This document shows, in pieces, positions 56,063 through 64,000 of a DNA stretch of 64,000 nt. Source of the stretch: Agrobacterium cavarae (GTDB lineage Bacteria > Pseudomonadota > Alphaproteobacteria > Rhizobiales > Rhizobiaceae). The DNA lies in assembly GCF_004310285.1 (NCBI RefSeq), contig NZ_SISF01000027.1, positions 124,001-188,000 of the forward strand, in the 5' to 3' direction. The position numbers and the translations under genes were made by a program. A model generated the notes under the pieces. The model worked only from the letters and a program-made list of their open reading frames with translations. It did no database searches and was not told the origin of the DNA. The number at the start of each line of letters is the position of its first letter. Positions within the stretch are counted from its first letter, which is position 1.

Positions 56063-57382
56063 ATGCATTTCAGCAGACAGCTTTTACCGGCTATGGCATT
56101 TATTACGATCGTTGCCGGGTCAGCCTCAGCGCAACAGGGTGACGGCGGCGAGCCGAAGAAGACAGACTGCCCTACAGCCTTGCCAGCCGGCGCAGAATGT
56201 TTCGCTGGCCAGGACACACAAGGCGCCTATTACTGGATTGCAAAACCAAAGAATTGGAACGGTACTCTGGTCGTGCATGCCCACGGTGGTCCGCGCACTG
56301 CGAAGCCACAAGCGGATGACCCGGTAGAAGATCTTACGCGCTTCGCCGTGACGGTTCAGGAAGGCTACGCTTGGGCGGGATCTAACTATCGTCGGCAGGG
56401 TTACGGCGTGCGCATGGCGGCGGAGGATACCGACAGCGTAAGGCGCATCGCCATTCAACAGCTTGGCAAGCCGAAACATGTCCTCCTCCACGGCCAGTCA
56501 TGGGGCGGCAATGTTGCTGCGAAGACCGCGGAGCTTTATGCGCTCGACTGGCAGGGCCGCAAAAACTACGACGGAGTCGTTCTGACCAGCGGACTTCTAG
56601 CCGGAGGGAGCCGTGGATACGATTTCCGCGCCGATCTACGTGCGGTCTACCAGTATTATTGCAAAAACCACCCGCGCGCAGACGAAGTGCAATATCGCGT
56701 TTGGCAAGGCCTGCCGAAGGGGGTGACGATGAAGCGTGACGAACTTGAAAATCGCGTTAATGAATGCACAGGCTTGGCGCTTGCGCCGAATGAGCGTACC
56801 GCACAACAGTCTAGAAACCTGAAAAACATCCTTGCGGTCACCAAGGTGCCGGAGAAAACTCTTGTGGCTCATCTTTCTTGGGCGACTGGACTTTTCTCTG
56901 ATATCGTTTGGCGTCGAATGGATGGAAGAAATCCTTTCGACAACTCGAAGGTGAAGTACGCGGGGTCCGACGACGATACCGCATTGAACAGCGGTGTAGA
57001 ACGTTTCGAAGCCGATCCAGAAGCGCGTCGCGCCATGGCCTACGACGCCGATCTCACCGGCCAGATCGTTTTGCCAACAATCACGCTCCACGCGGTTAAC
57101 GATCCGACGGTGTTCGTCGATCATGAGGCAATATATCGCCAGACGGTAGCGACGGCAGGCAACAGCGACCTTCTGGTCCTGAATTTCTCTGACGAGGCTG
57201 AGCACTCTAAACTGTCTACTCCGCAGTACGCAGCGCTGTTTAACGCGATGTTGACTTGGATCGAACAAGGTAAAAAACCGACTAAGCAGTCAGTGGCTGC
57301 GCTGTGCGAAGAAAAGCGCAAAACCTATAATGAGGAATGTAGGCTGTTACCGGACTATGAGCCGAGACTTCCCGCGGAGTGA
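56063..57382 (+). CDS. exported alpha/beta hydrolase
   Basis: 439-residue predicted periplasmic or secreted hydrolase. Signal peptide MHFSRQLLPAMAFITIVAGSASA is cleaved near residue 23. The oxyanion region HAHGGPR and nucleophile HGQSWGGN (Ser about 144) are clear; the acid is likely in HAVNDPTVF (Asp about 345), and the His in EAEHSKLS (about 375). Six cysteines in the mature part (including TDC, AEC, YYC, NEC, ALC, EEC) could form disulfides. AGAGGAGGAA precedes the ATG. It stands alone between two minus-strand operons. The substrate (ester, lactone or peptide) is not deducible. Confidence 0.75.
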   Translation: MHFSRQLLPAMAFITIVAGSASAQQGDGGEPKKTDCPTALPAGAECFAGQDTQGAYYWIAKPKNWNGTLVVHAHGGPRTAKPQADDPVEDLTRFAVTVQEGYAWAGSNYRRQGYGVRMAAEDTDSVRRIAIQQLGKPKHVLLHGQSWGGNVAAKTAELYALDWQGRKNYDGVVLTSGLLAGGSRGYDFRADLRAVYQYYCKNHPRADEVQYRVWQGLPKGVTMKRDELENRVNECTGLALAPNERTAQQSRNLKNILAVTKVPEKTLVAHLSWATGLFSDIVWRRMDGRNPFDNSKVKYAGSDDDTALNSGVERFEADPEARRAMAYDADLTGQIVLPTITLHAVNDPTVFVDHEAIYRQTVATAGNSDLLVLNFSDEAEHSKLSTPQYAALFNAMLTWIEQGKKPTKQSVAALCEEKRKTYNEECRLLPDYEPRLPAE

Positions 57383-57936
57383 ATTTTACCTGTCTGTGTG
57401 GACCGCGGACGGTCGCCTGTCAGCGGCTGCCGCGTGATCTTCAGGTCGAAGGCTGAGGCAGCCAAAGCAAGCTTGATGGCAACACCGCCGCTAACAGCGT
57501 GCCTGGAGTCAAATCGGCATCAATCGATGCAGCGGATCCGCATCCAACGTCTCTGTCCAAGGCTCCTGCCGTCGAATTTATGGTTCAGTTATCCTCCGGG
57601 ACCACCTTGGACGGAGTGTTGACCCTCTTCTCCCTTTGTATCCTGTCGTTCGATTTGACTTCTTCAAATTTCTACTCAGAACCGACGGCACGCGCTGGAG
57701 CGTCAGAGAAAGCTATCGGCACGGCAGATGGTTACATTGCAGCCACCGCGGCAGCAAACGATCTCGATTTCGCGACTCGCGAAGCAAGCCGCTTGATGGC
57801 CGCTGGGCTAAAATTGGCCCAGCTCTGGTCCACGTAACTATCGTCTGCTTGAAGAAGATACGGGTGCAAAGTCCTTGTCGAACTGCAACGCTAGCCGCGA
57901 TGACGCCCTGGCAGGATCGAGCAGCAACGCGAACGC
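57383..57936. other. 554-bp intergenic region with gene remnant
   Basis: Follows the secreted hydrolase and precedes (convergent with) the MalK-type ATPase gene. A small stem GACCG-CGGA-CGGTC lies near 57399-57412. The part at 57643-57837 encodes the end of a VapC toxin and is listed separately. The rest gives no recognisable protein. Confidence 0.5.
57643..57837 (+). pseudogene. C-terminal remnant of a VapC PIN-domain toxin
   Basis: The frame ending at TAA 57835-57837 reads LSFDLTSSNFYSE, then EKAIGTADGYIAATAAAND, FATREASRLMAAGLKLAQLW. This matches the last about 60 residues of VapC ribonucleases, including the acidic Asp of IGTADGYIA and the ATR-D/E-x-S-x-x-x-AAGL ending. The conserved N-terminal part with the first catalytic Asp and Glu is missing, and no vapB antitoxin is seen upstream. 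It is a decayed toxin-antitoxin module. Recognition is by motif memory; the nearest canonical start upstream (57499) leads through unrelated sequence. Confidence 0.65.
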
Positions 57937-59007
57937 TCAGCCATATCGCAACCCGGTTTCCGAATTGAAGAGGTGAACAGTCTCCTGATCGAAGAACAGC
58001 CGGACCTCGTCTCCGCGGGCGAGAGCTGATCTTGGCGGCAGGCTCGCCGTCACATTTTGAGTGCCAACGGATGCGGTGACGACTAGCTCAGGACCGGTTA
58101 ACTCGGACACATCACAATGAGCGGTAATCATGCTGCCGCTCCCGGTAAGCGATAGTGCCTCCGGTCGTATGCCAAGGATGAGCTTCTGTCCCTCCCCAAA
58201 TGCATTGTTGAGTGATGTCGGCAGAGGCATTTGGGCGTCTGCACCATCCACCGCCAGAGCCCCATTTTTGACGGTAACCCGTAGTAGGTTCATCGGTGGT
58301 ACGCCGACGAAGGTGGCAACATACAGGGTGGCGGGCCGATCATAGATTTCTGCGGGTGTGCCTAGTTGCTCGATGCGCCCATCTCTCATCACAGCAATAC
58401 GCGTGGCTAGCGTCATCGCCTCGATCTGGTCATGCGTAACGTATACCACCGTGGTGTTCAAAACCTGATGTAGGCGCTTCAGCTCGGTGCGCATTTCCAT
58501 GCGAAGTTTGGCGTCTAGGTTGGATAGTGGCTCGTCGAAAAGAAAGACCTCAGGCTTTCGTACCAGAGCACGGCCGATTGCTACGCGCTGACGCTGGCCG
58601 CCGGAGAGCTGAGCTGGTTTACGATCTAGCAGAGGCTCGATTTGGAGCAATTTTGCAGCCTCGTTGACGGCCTTGTCACGTTCGTGGACGGGAACTTTAC
58701 GCATCTCGAGGCCAAACCCAATATTCCGCCGCACAGTGAGATTTGGGTAGAGCGCATACGATTGGAACACCATTGCGATGTCGCGATCTTTCGGATGCAC
58801 GCCCAGAACGGAGCATCCTCCAATCAGAATGTCGCCACTGGACGCCTCGGCTAAGCCGGCAATGATGTTTAGAAGCGTTGACTTGCCGCAACCAGAGGAA
58901 CCCAGAAGGACGAGAAACTCACCGCTTTCAAGCGAGATATCTACGCTTTTCAGGGTCTCAATTTCTCCATAGGACTTGCGGATATTGTTGATTTGAAGCG
59001 AGCTCAT
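57937..59007 (-). CDS. sugar ABC transporter, ATP-binding protein (MalK/UgpC type)
   Basis: 356-residue CUT1 ATPase. Walker A GSSGCGKST (about 36-44), Q-loop MVFQSYALYPNLTV, signature LSGGQRQR, Walker B VFLFDEPLSNLDAKLR, and a C-terminal OB-fold (TOBE) regulatory domain with GIRPEALSL. Last gene of the minus-strand sugar operon, overlapping the kinase stop in ATGA fashion. It energises the two permeases at 60953-62691. Confidence 0.92.
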   Translation of the reverse strand: MSSLQINNIRKSYGEIETLKSVDISLESGEFLVLLGSSGCGKSTLLNIIAGLAEASSGDILIGGCSVLGVHPKDRDIAMVFQSYALYPNLTVRRNIGFGLEMRKVPVHERDKAVNEAAKLLQIEPLLDRKPAQLSGGQRQRVAIGRALVRKPEVFLFDEPLSNLDAKLRMEMRTELKRLHQVLNTTVVYVTHDQIEAMTLATRIAVMRDGRIEQLGTPAEIYDRPATLYVATFVGVPPMNLLRVTVKNGALAVDGADAQMPLPTSLNNAFGEGQKLILGIRPEALSLTGSGSMITAHCDVSELTGPELVVTASVGTQNVTASLPPRSALARGDEVRLFFDQETVHLFNSETGLRYG

Positions 59008-59933
59008 GCAACGGCCTCCTCGGAAGCAAGCGGGCCGCCGTAGTGGCGGGGACGGGTGGAAATCGCCCGGGACGCGACTTGGGTACCTGTGACTAAGCAG
59101 GCTTCAATCGATTTGTAATTGGCAAGCGCGGCTAGAAATGCAGCGTTGAACACATCTCCCGCGCCGATCGTATCGACGACCTCAACCCTCGGAGCTGCTA
59201 TAGTCGTCAGCAAACCTCCTGGGCCGACAGCTATGGCACCATCTGCGCCGCGCTTGACGATGACAATGCCATCAATGGGCATGGACGACCGAATCTTGCG
59301 AGCAGCCTCGATCGGATCATTAAGGCCAGCTAGCGTCGTCGTTTCAACTTCATTTAACAAAGCAATCCCGCAGCGGGACAGCCAGCCTAGAGTGGCAGTG
59401 CAGTTCTCTTCGGTCCAGCCTTCCAATGGCCAGCCCGTGTCGAGTGCAATGGTAATGTCGTGCGACGCCGCCCAGTCGAAGAGGGTGTAGTAATCACGAA
59501 CGAGGTCGTCTGTCAGGAACGAGCCGCAGACCAATGCAAGTCCGCCCGCCATCGCGCCACCATCGATGGTTTGCATTACGTCGGAGATGCCGAACCGAGG
59601 CAGGTGCCCGCGTGTTGTAAAGAAGGTCCGCTCGCCATCTGGATGAGTGATACCAACAGATAGAGTGGTTCGCTCGGAGCGTACCGACCATTTCGCAGCA
59701 CGATGCCCAAAGGTTTCACGCAACCAACTGCCGTATTGGTCACTGCCGACGTTGGCAGCGATCGAAAACTCCACGCCCATTGCCGCCCAGGCCAACGCAC
59801 TGTTGCCAGCGCTGCCGCCGACACGAAGTTCGTCGTGATCAACGATGATTTCAGTGCCGGCCTTTGGCCACGGCGCCGCGGGACCAAGAATGAGGTCGAC
59901 GTTGACGTTACCGATGACTGCAAGCGGTCGCAT
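59004..59933 (-). CDS. PfkB-family carbohydrate kinase
   Basis: 309-residue ribokinase-family kinase. Motifs: VIGNVNVDLILGPAAPWP, VGGSAGNSALAWAAMG (first PfkB signature) and VVDTIGAGDVFNAAFLAAL (second signature with catalytic Asp). It phosphorylates an imported or isomerised sugar. Its ATG directly follows the SIS-gene stop. Pairing with an SIS protein resembles FrlB/FrlD-type fructosamine pathways and sulfofructose kinase systems, but no aldolase is adjacent. Confidence 0.87.
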   Translation of the reverse strand: MRPLAVIGNVNVDLILGPAAPWPKAGTEIIVDHDELRVGGSAGNSALAWAAMGVEFSIAANVGSDQYGSWLRETFGHRAAKWSVRSERTTLSVGITHPDGERTFFTTRGHLPRFGISDVMQTIDGGAMAGGLALVCGSFLTDDLVRDYYTLFDWAASHDITIALDTGWPLEGWTEENCTATLGWLSRCGIALLNEVETTTLAGLNDPIEAARKIRSSMPIDGIVIVKRGADGAIAVGPGGLLTTIAAPRVEVVDTIGAGDVFNAAFLAALANYKSIEACLVTGTQVASRAISTRPRHYGGPLASEEAVA

Positions 59934-60956
59934 TCATTCGCTCCTGGTAATCTTGCTCGAGCGTACAGGTGTACCGGCATCATCGACACGTGCCTCGGCG
60001 AAATCGATCATAAAGCGCTGTGCCGTTGGAAGCATTGCGAATATGGCGGCTAGCCCTGTGGTGGGCCGAAAGGAGATGGACACGGTGCCAGCGACAGGTT
60101 CATTGCCCGACGTGTCAAATATGATGACGGGAGCACCCGTATTGACCGCAGAGACGGCCATCGCTGTGACTAGGCCCGCAGTGCTGTCGTTTCCACGAAA
60201 AAGAACAACGCCAATATCGGGGCCTAGCATTTCCATGGGGCCGTGCCGCAACTGGCCGCCTTCAAGGGAGAAGCACGGCAGACGGGACAGTTCGGTGAGT
60301 CCGAGTGCAAGCGCTTCGGCAAGACCTTGTAGGCGACGGCCGGAAGTAACGACGGCGTTCACCGTGGTAAGAGCATCAAGCGCGGGGATGATATCAGGCG
60401 CCTCTGAAGCATCAAGCACAGCGAGAGCAGCGCTTGGATCTGCACCCAGTGCCGTGAAAATGGCGAGATGCAAGCCAAAGGTGATCATGAGACTGCGGGT
60501 TGCCGCAAAAGCGAGTTCAGTCCCACCAACTCCAATTAGCGATGTCACCGTCCGTGCTAGGAACGAGGCCCCTTCCAAGGTAAGCCCAAATGTATCGGCG
60601 TTGCCGCCAGTCTCCCTGAACCAGCGAACGACCTCGGCGCTTTCGCCCGACTGCGAGGCGACAATAACGGTGCGCTCTTCGAGAGAAAGCGGCTGGCCCA
60701 GCTGTTCTGAAAGGGGCAGCGCGATGGCTTCGATACCGAGTGCACGATAAAGCGGTTCGACAGCACGGCCGACGGCGTGCGATCCGCCCATGCCGAGCAA
60801 AAGCAGTTTCTTTGTCTTTCTCAGCGATGCGGCAATGGTCCGGGCTCCGGTCTTCGCGGCATCGTATGAGGCCAGAGTGTCGGCATGCTGTCGAGCCATT
60901 TCGCGATCGATAGCCAAAAGTCCTTTAGGTCTGCTTATATGATTAGGCATTGTCAT
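59934..60956 (-). CDS. SIS-domain sugar isomerase/deglycase
   Basis: 340-residue protein with two SIS domains, like the isomerase half of GlmS but lacking its glutaminase domain. First SIS: LLLLGMGGSHAVGRAVEPL and VIVASQSGESAEVV. Second SIS: VTSGRRLQGLAEALALGLTELS and FSLEGGQLRHGPMEML, which contains the E-x-x-x-RHGP catalytic motif. Relatives include FrlB fructoselysine-6-phosphate deglycase, AgaS and sulfoquinovose isomerases. Overlaps the permease end (ATGA). Between transporter and kinase it is probably the isomerisation or deglycation step. Confidence 0.85.
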   Translation of the reverse strand: MTMPNHISRPKGLLAIDREMARQHADTLASYDAAKTGARTIAASLRKTKKLLLLGMGGSHAVGRAVEPLYRALGIEAIALPLSEQLGQPLSLEERTVIVASQSGESAEVVRWFRETGGNADTFGLTLEGASFLARTVTSLIGVGGTELAFAATRSLMITFGLHLAIFTALGADPSAALAVLDASEAPDIIPALDALTTVNAVVTSGRRLQGLAEALALGLTELSRLPCFSLEGGQLRHGPMEMLGPDIGVVLFRGNDSTAGLVTAMAVSAVNTGAPVIIFDTSGNEPVAGTVSISFRPTTGLAAIFAMLPTAQRFMIDFAEARVDDAGTPVRSSKITRSE

Positions 60957-61798
60957 CCTTTCACGCCACCGCTAGTAAGCCCCGATATGAGGGCGCGTTG
61001 CATGACAAGACCGACCAGCACTGGCGGCAGGGCAGCGAGCACGCCAGCGGTTGCAATCAGTCCATAGTCGGAGACACGGCCGCCCGCGAGATCGGCGATG
61101 GCAACAGTTAGTGTCTTGGCGCGTTGGTCGGAAGTGAACAGCAACGCATAAAAGAACTCGTCCCAAGCCAATAGGAAGGCAAATAGCGCGGATGTCGCCA
61201 CGACGGGCAAAGCGAGAGGTAGAGTGATAATCTTCAGGGTTTGAAACAGGCCAGCACCGTCGATCATGGCCGCCGCCTCGATCTCCTTAGGGATGGAATC
61301 AAACCCAGATTTCATCAGCCAAGTTGTGAAGGGTGCGAGAATCGTAAGGTAGACCAGTGCAAGGCCGAAGACGTTGTTGAGCATGCCGAGACGGGCAAGC
61401 CCCATGTAGAGTGGCACAGCCAGAGCGACCGGCGGCAACATGTAGGTGGCGATCACCATTGTCAGCGACCAGCCTACGGTGGGCGTTCTTGAGACGGCCC
61501 AGCCGGCCGGAATGGCAAGCGCGATAGCGGCGATAGTTGCCATTGCGGCGACCTCAATACTGTTGATCAGCGACGACGTGAACGCCGCACCAGCACTGTT
61601 TTCCATCGTTGACAGCAACACACGGTACCGGGAGAAGTCTGGAGTATGCGGCCACCACCGCAACGGCTTTGCGGCGAGATCGGCAGCTGGCGAGATGCTC
61701 ATGATAAAAAGCCAGAAGACCGGCGCGAGAATAACAGCTGCAAGTAACAGAGCGCAAATGTAGATGAAGATATTGAAGAGAGGGCCGCGACGTTCCAT
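60953..61798 (-). CDS. sugar ABC transporter permease (MalG type)
   Basis: 281-residue CUT1 permease with six helices. N-terminal FNIFIYICALLLAAVILAPVFWLF, the segment LKPLRWWPHTPDFSRYR typical of MalG-like proteins, and the EAA loop EIEAAAMIDGAGLFQTLKIITLPLALP in outline. Start overlaps the stop of the other permease by one base (TGATG). Confidence 0.9.
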   Translation of the reverse strand: MERRGPLFNIFIYICALLLAAVILAPVFWLFIMSISPAADLAAKPLRWWPHTPDFSRYRVLLSTMENSAGAAFTSSLINSIEVAAMATIAAIALAIPAGWAVSRTPTVGWSLTMVIATYMLPPVALAVPLYMGLARLGMLNNVFGLALVYLTILAPFTTWLMKSGFDSIPKEIEAAAMIDGAGLFQTLKIITLPLALPVVATSALFAFLLAWDEFFYALLFTSDQRAKTLTVAIADLAGGRVSDYGLIATAGVLAALPPVLVGLVMQRALISGLTSGGVKG

Positions 61799-62691
61799 CA
61801 GCTCGCGCTCCCTGCGCTCCCTGCGCTCTTGCGAACCAGCATTGCGTAGGCGGCGGCGAGCAGAGTCACCAGCAGCGTAACGATCAGTGCTAGAGAGGCA
61901 CCGGACCCGGCTCGCTGAAACGAGAAAGCCTCCTGGTAGACGAGGATTGAGAGCGTGCGCGTGGAATTCGCCGGACCACCACGGGTCATCACCCAGATAA
62001 TGTCGAATACTTTAAAAGCTTCGATCGTGCGCAGGACTAAAGCCACCATCAAGGGGCCAGCAATGTACGGGAGGATCACGAACCGAAATCGCGAAAACGG
62101 TCCGGCACCATCTACTAACGATGCAGCTGTTATATCGCGCGGCACGGCCTGCAGCGCGGCAAGAGCAATTAGCGCAACGAGTGGAAAATTCTTCCAGCAG
62201 TCGGCGACAATCAAGGCTGCAAGCGCAGAGCCGGGCTCGCCGAGCCACGAGCGATACGTGTCGAGCAATCCGAGCTGGGTGAGCATCGCATTCAGAGCGC
62301 CATATTCGGGATTATAGATCAGCCGCCAAAGGGTGGCATTAACCACCGTGGGCAGCGCCCAAGGGAGGATCATCAGCGCACGTAGTATCGTGCGGCCGTA
62401 AAAGTCCTGGTTCAGCAGCAGGGCAGCCAGGACACCGATCACCATCTCCGCAGTCACCGAGACGATAGCGAAAATCGCGGTTGTTGAGAGAGTGCGCTGG
62501 AAATTCGAGCTGGAGAGCATTTTGACGTAATTGTCGATACCGACAAAGTTGCCTGCGGTGCCGACAAGCTTTGCATCAGTGAAGGATAAGGTAACAGTGT
62601 CGATTAATGGCCACCCGATCACGGCCATCATCATCATCAGCAGGGGCAGCATCAAAAGCCACGCACGGGTGGTCATCCAAGTGCCGGACAT
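61798..62691 (-). CDS. sugar ABC transporter permease (MalF type)
   Basis: 297-residue CUT1 permease with six helices. Landmarks: LLMLPLLMMMMAVIGWPLIDTVTLSF near the N-terminus, FAIVSVTAEMVIGVLAALLLNQ, and EAA loop ITAASLVDGAGPFSRFRFVILPYI. Forms the membrane pore with the 60953 permease. Separated from the SBP gene by a 77-bp gap holding a hairpin. Confidence 0.9.
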   Translation of the reverse strand: MSGTWMTTRAWLLMLPLLMMMMAVIGWPLIDTVTLSFTDAKLVGTAGNFVGIDNYVKMLSSSNFQRTLSTTAIFAIVSVTAEMVIGVLAALLLNQDFYGRTILRALMILPWALPTVVNATLWRLIYNPEYGALNAMLTQLGLLDTYRSWLGEPGSALAALIVADCWKNFPLVALIALAALQAVPRDITAASLVDGAGPFSRFRFVILPYIAGPLMVALVLRTIEAFKVFDIIWVMTRGGPANSTRTLSILVYQEAFSFQRAGSGASLALIVTLLVTLLAAAYAMLVRKSAGSAGSAS

Positions 62692-62729
62692 TGGGCGCCC
62701 TTTCCATTCATCGGTACGACGACGGCAAG

Positions 62730-62754
62730 CCAGGCGGCAGTATCGTCCGCCTGG
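62730..62754 (-). promoter_or_regulatory. intercistronic hairpin after SBP gene
   Basis: Perfect 8-bp stem CCAGGCGG / CCGCCTGG with a 9-nt loop, 15 nt beyond the SBP stop in the minus direction. No U-tract. Likely favours SBP over permease expression. Confidence 0.5.
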
Positions 62755-62768
62755 TCGTTGTAGATTGC

Positions 62769-63995
62769 TTAGAGGCCGCTGTTTTCAGCTGCTGTCTTCA
62801 GCGCGTCCTCGGGGGAAGACTGTCCGAGAAGCGACTCCTGGATCGCCTGTTGAAGAGCGGTCGAGAGCTCCTGATATTTCGGCGTCGTCGGCCGAGGATA
62901 CATTGCGGCGAGACCAATTTTCGCGGCGGAGATCAGCTCTTCCTGGCCTTTGGTGACAGCAGGGTCATCGTAAGAGGACGCCCAGATTGGCAGGCTGAGC
63001 TTGGAATACTGGTTCTGCGTCGCCTGAGAGGTCATGAACGTAATGAATTTCCAGGCTTCGTCAGGATGCTTGCTGGCAGAAGTGATGCCAAGGCCCATGG
63101 AGCCATTGACTGCGGACGCCTCACTCTTCCCGGCAACGCCCGGAGCTGCAACGACACCGACCTTGCCAGCAACTTTGCTGTCTTTGGGGTCGTTCGCCAT
63201 GTTGTACATGTAGGTCCAATTAAGCGCAAACGCGGCATCGCCGTTCTGAAAGACTTTGCGGACATCCTCTTCGAGAAATTCTTTTGAGTTCGGATTAGTT
63301 AGCCCGGACTTGTAGCTGGCAACCATGTAATTCAGGGCGTCAAGACCGCCGCCCGTCTGGAAGTCTGGTTTCCCGTCCTTCAGGAACTCGCCTTTGTAGG
63401 CGCTGACCAGCGTCGTGTAGTCGCAGATAGCCGCTTCGGCCTGAGCCCAGCTCCATGCAATCGGGGTATTCAGCAGGCCCTTGTCTTTGATTATTTTGGC
63501 CTGCTCATTCAGCTCGTCCCAGGTCTTCGGCGGCGCTTTAATGCCAGCCTTTTCAAGAATCTCTTTATTGTAAAACAGGTACTTTGTGTCGAGGATCCAT
63601 GGCATCCCGTAATATTTTCCGTCGTTCTGAACGGTGGTCCAAGCTCCCGGCAACACACTCTTCTTCGTGTCTTCGGAGATGCGCGAAGTGACATCTACGA
63701 GAACGTCGTTAGACGCATATTCAGCCGGCCAGATCACGTCAAAAAGAACGACGTCGTATCCGCTTCCAGAGCCCTGCGCCAGCACTGTCTTGTCGTGCAA
63801 GCCTTCATAAGGAACAAACTCCAGATTGACCTTGATGTCAGGATTGGCCTTGCTGAAGGCCTCTGCCATCGCGCGAACATCAGCTTCGCTGTATGCGGCC
63901 TGCGCCATGAAAAGTGCGTTGATATTAGTCTCGGCAAAGGCACCCGGTGCAAAAGATGCGCTGAGCAGTGCAGCGCCAAGCAGGGTCTTCTTCAA
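62769..63995 (-). CDS. sugar ABC transporter, periplasmic binding protein (SBP family 1)
   Basis: 408-residue MalE/UgpB-type SBP. Signal peptide MKKTLLGAALLSASFAPGAFA is cleaved near residue 21. Family landmarks: FSKANPDIKVNLEFVPYEGLHDKTV in outline, GYDVVLFDVIWPAEYA, GMPWILDTKYLFYNKEILEKAG in part, and SKHPDEAWKFITFMTS. First gene of its operon as far as the window shows; only five bases remain upstream, so its promoter and any earlier genes lie beyond the right edge. Confidence 0.92.
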   Translation of the reverse strand: MKKTLLGAALLSASFAPGAFAETNINALFMAQAAYSEADVRAMAEAFSKANPDIKVNLEFVPYEGLHDKTVLAQGSGSGYDVVLFDVIWPAEYASNDVLVDVTSRISEDTKKSVLPGAWTTVQNDGKYYGMPWILDTKYLFYNKEILEKAGIKAPPKTWDELNEQAKIIKDKGLLNTPIAWSWAQAEAAICDYTTLVSAYKGEFLKDGKPDFQTGGGLDALNYMVASYKSGLTNPNSKEFLEEDVRKVFQNGDAAFALNWTYMYNMANDPKDSKVAGKVGVVAAPGVAGKSEASAVNGSMGLGITSASKHPDEAWKFITFMTSQATQNQYSKLSLPIWASSYDDPAVTKGQEELISAAKIGLAAMYPRPTTPKYQELSTALQQAIQESLLGQSSPEDALKTAAENSGL

Positions 63996-64000
63996 TGAGT

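Overview
The window looks like accessory DNA from an alphaproteobacterium of the order Hyphomicrobiales (Rhizobiaceae-like: Rhizobium, Agrobacterium, Shinella or a relative). This is inferred from the moderately high GC, the dense solute-uptake operons, the IolC-DUF2090 fusion, a RIME-like intergenic palindrome and the kaiC/hybrid-kinase pair. No rRNA, tRNA, replication gene, transposase or CRISPR array was seen. A chromid or megaplasmid is plausible but unproven.

Layout. (1) 1-7.5 kb, organosulfur use: an ABC ATPase, a 63-residue ORF, an FAD/NAD(P)-binding protein, an SsuD-type flavin monooxygenase and a small hydrolase on +, facing a sulfonate importer (ssuA-C-B order) on -. (2) 7.5-25 kb, sugar/cyclitol block: a solute-binding protein (SBP) next to a chemoreceptor; a LacI-type repressor; then a + strand run of IolE-like protein, Gfo/Idh/MocA dehydrogenase, SBP, two-domain ATPase, permease, second SBP, second TIM-barrel protein, iolC-DUF2090, iolD and iolB. 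The core iolG and iolA genes are absent, so an inositol derivative feeding the iol pathway is the best guess. (3) 25-38 kb, carboxylate/lactone block: an FMN 2-hydroxyacid oxidase, a TctCBA transporter, an SBP, and a + strand run of amidohydrolase lactonase, SMP-30 lactonase, IclR regulator, SBP-ATPase-permease, 2-hydroxyacid dehydrogenase and an RraA/aldolase-family protein. Three near-identical 15-bp palindromes mark the two promoter regions and are the likely IclR operators. (4) 38-42 kb: a KaiC-like ATPase and hybrid histidine kinase operon. (5) 42-55.4 kb: a LysR regulator convergent with a minus-strand peptide operon (frameshifted proline iminopeptidase, S9 peptidase, M20 amidohydrolase, oligopeptide ABC importer, serine hydrolase, MmgE/PrpD protein). 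(6) 56-57.9 kb: an exported alpha/beta hydrolase and a remnant of a VapC toxin. (7) 57.9-64 kb: a minus-strand sugar operon (SBP, two permeases, SIS isomerase/deglycase, PfkB kinase, MalK-type ATPase).

Themes. Uptake genes are paired with the enzymes that consume the imported compound. In two blocks, extra SBPs appear to share one transporter. Strong hairpins sit beside several SBP cistrons, as expected where SBP mRNA must exceed that of membrane components. The most unusual observation is that iolB and the hybrid kinase (and possibly a 62-residue ORF) have good Shine-Dalgarno sequences and expected N-termini but AUC or AUU where AUG should be.
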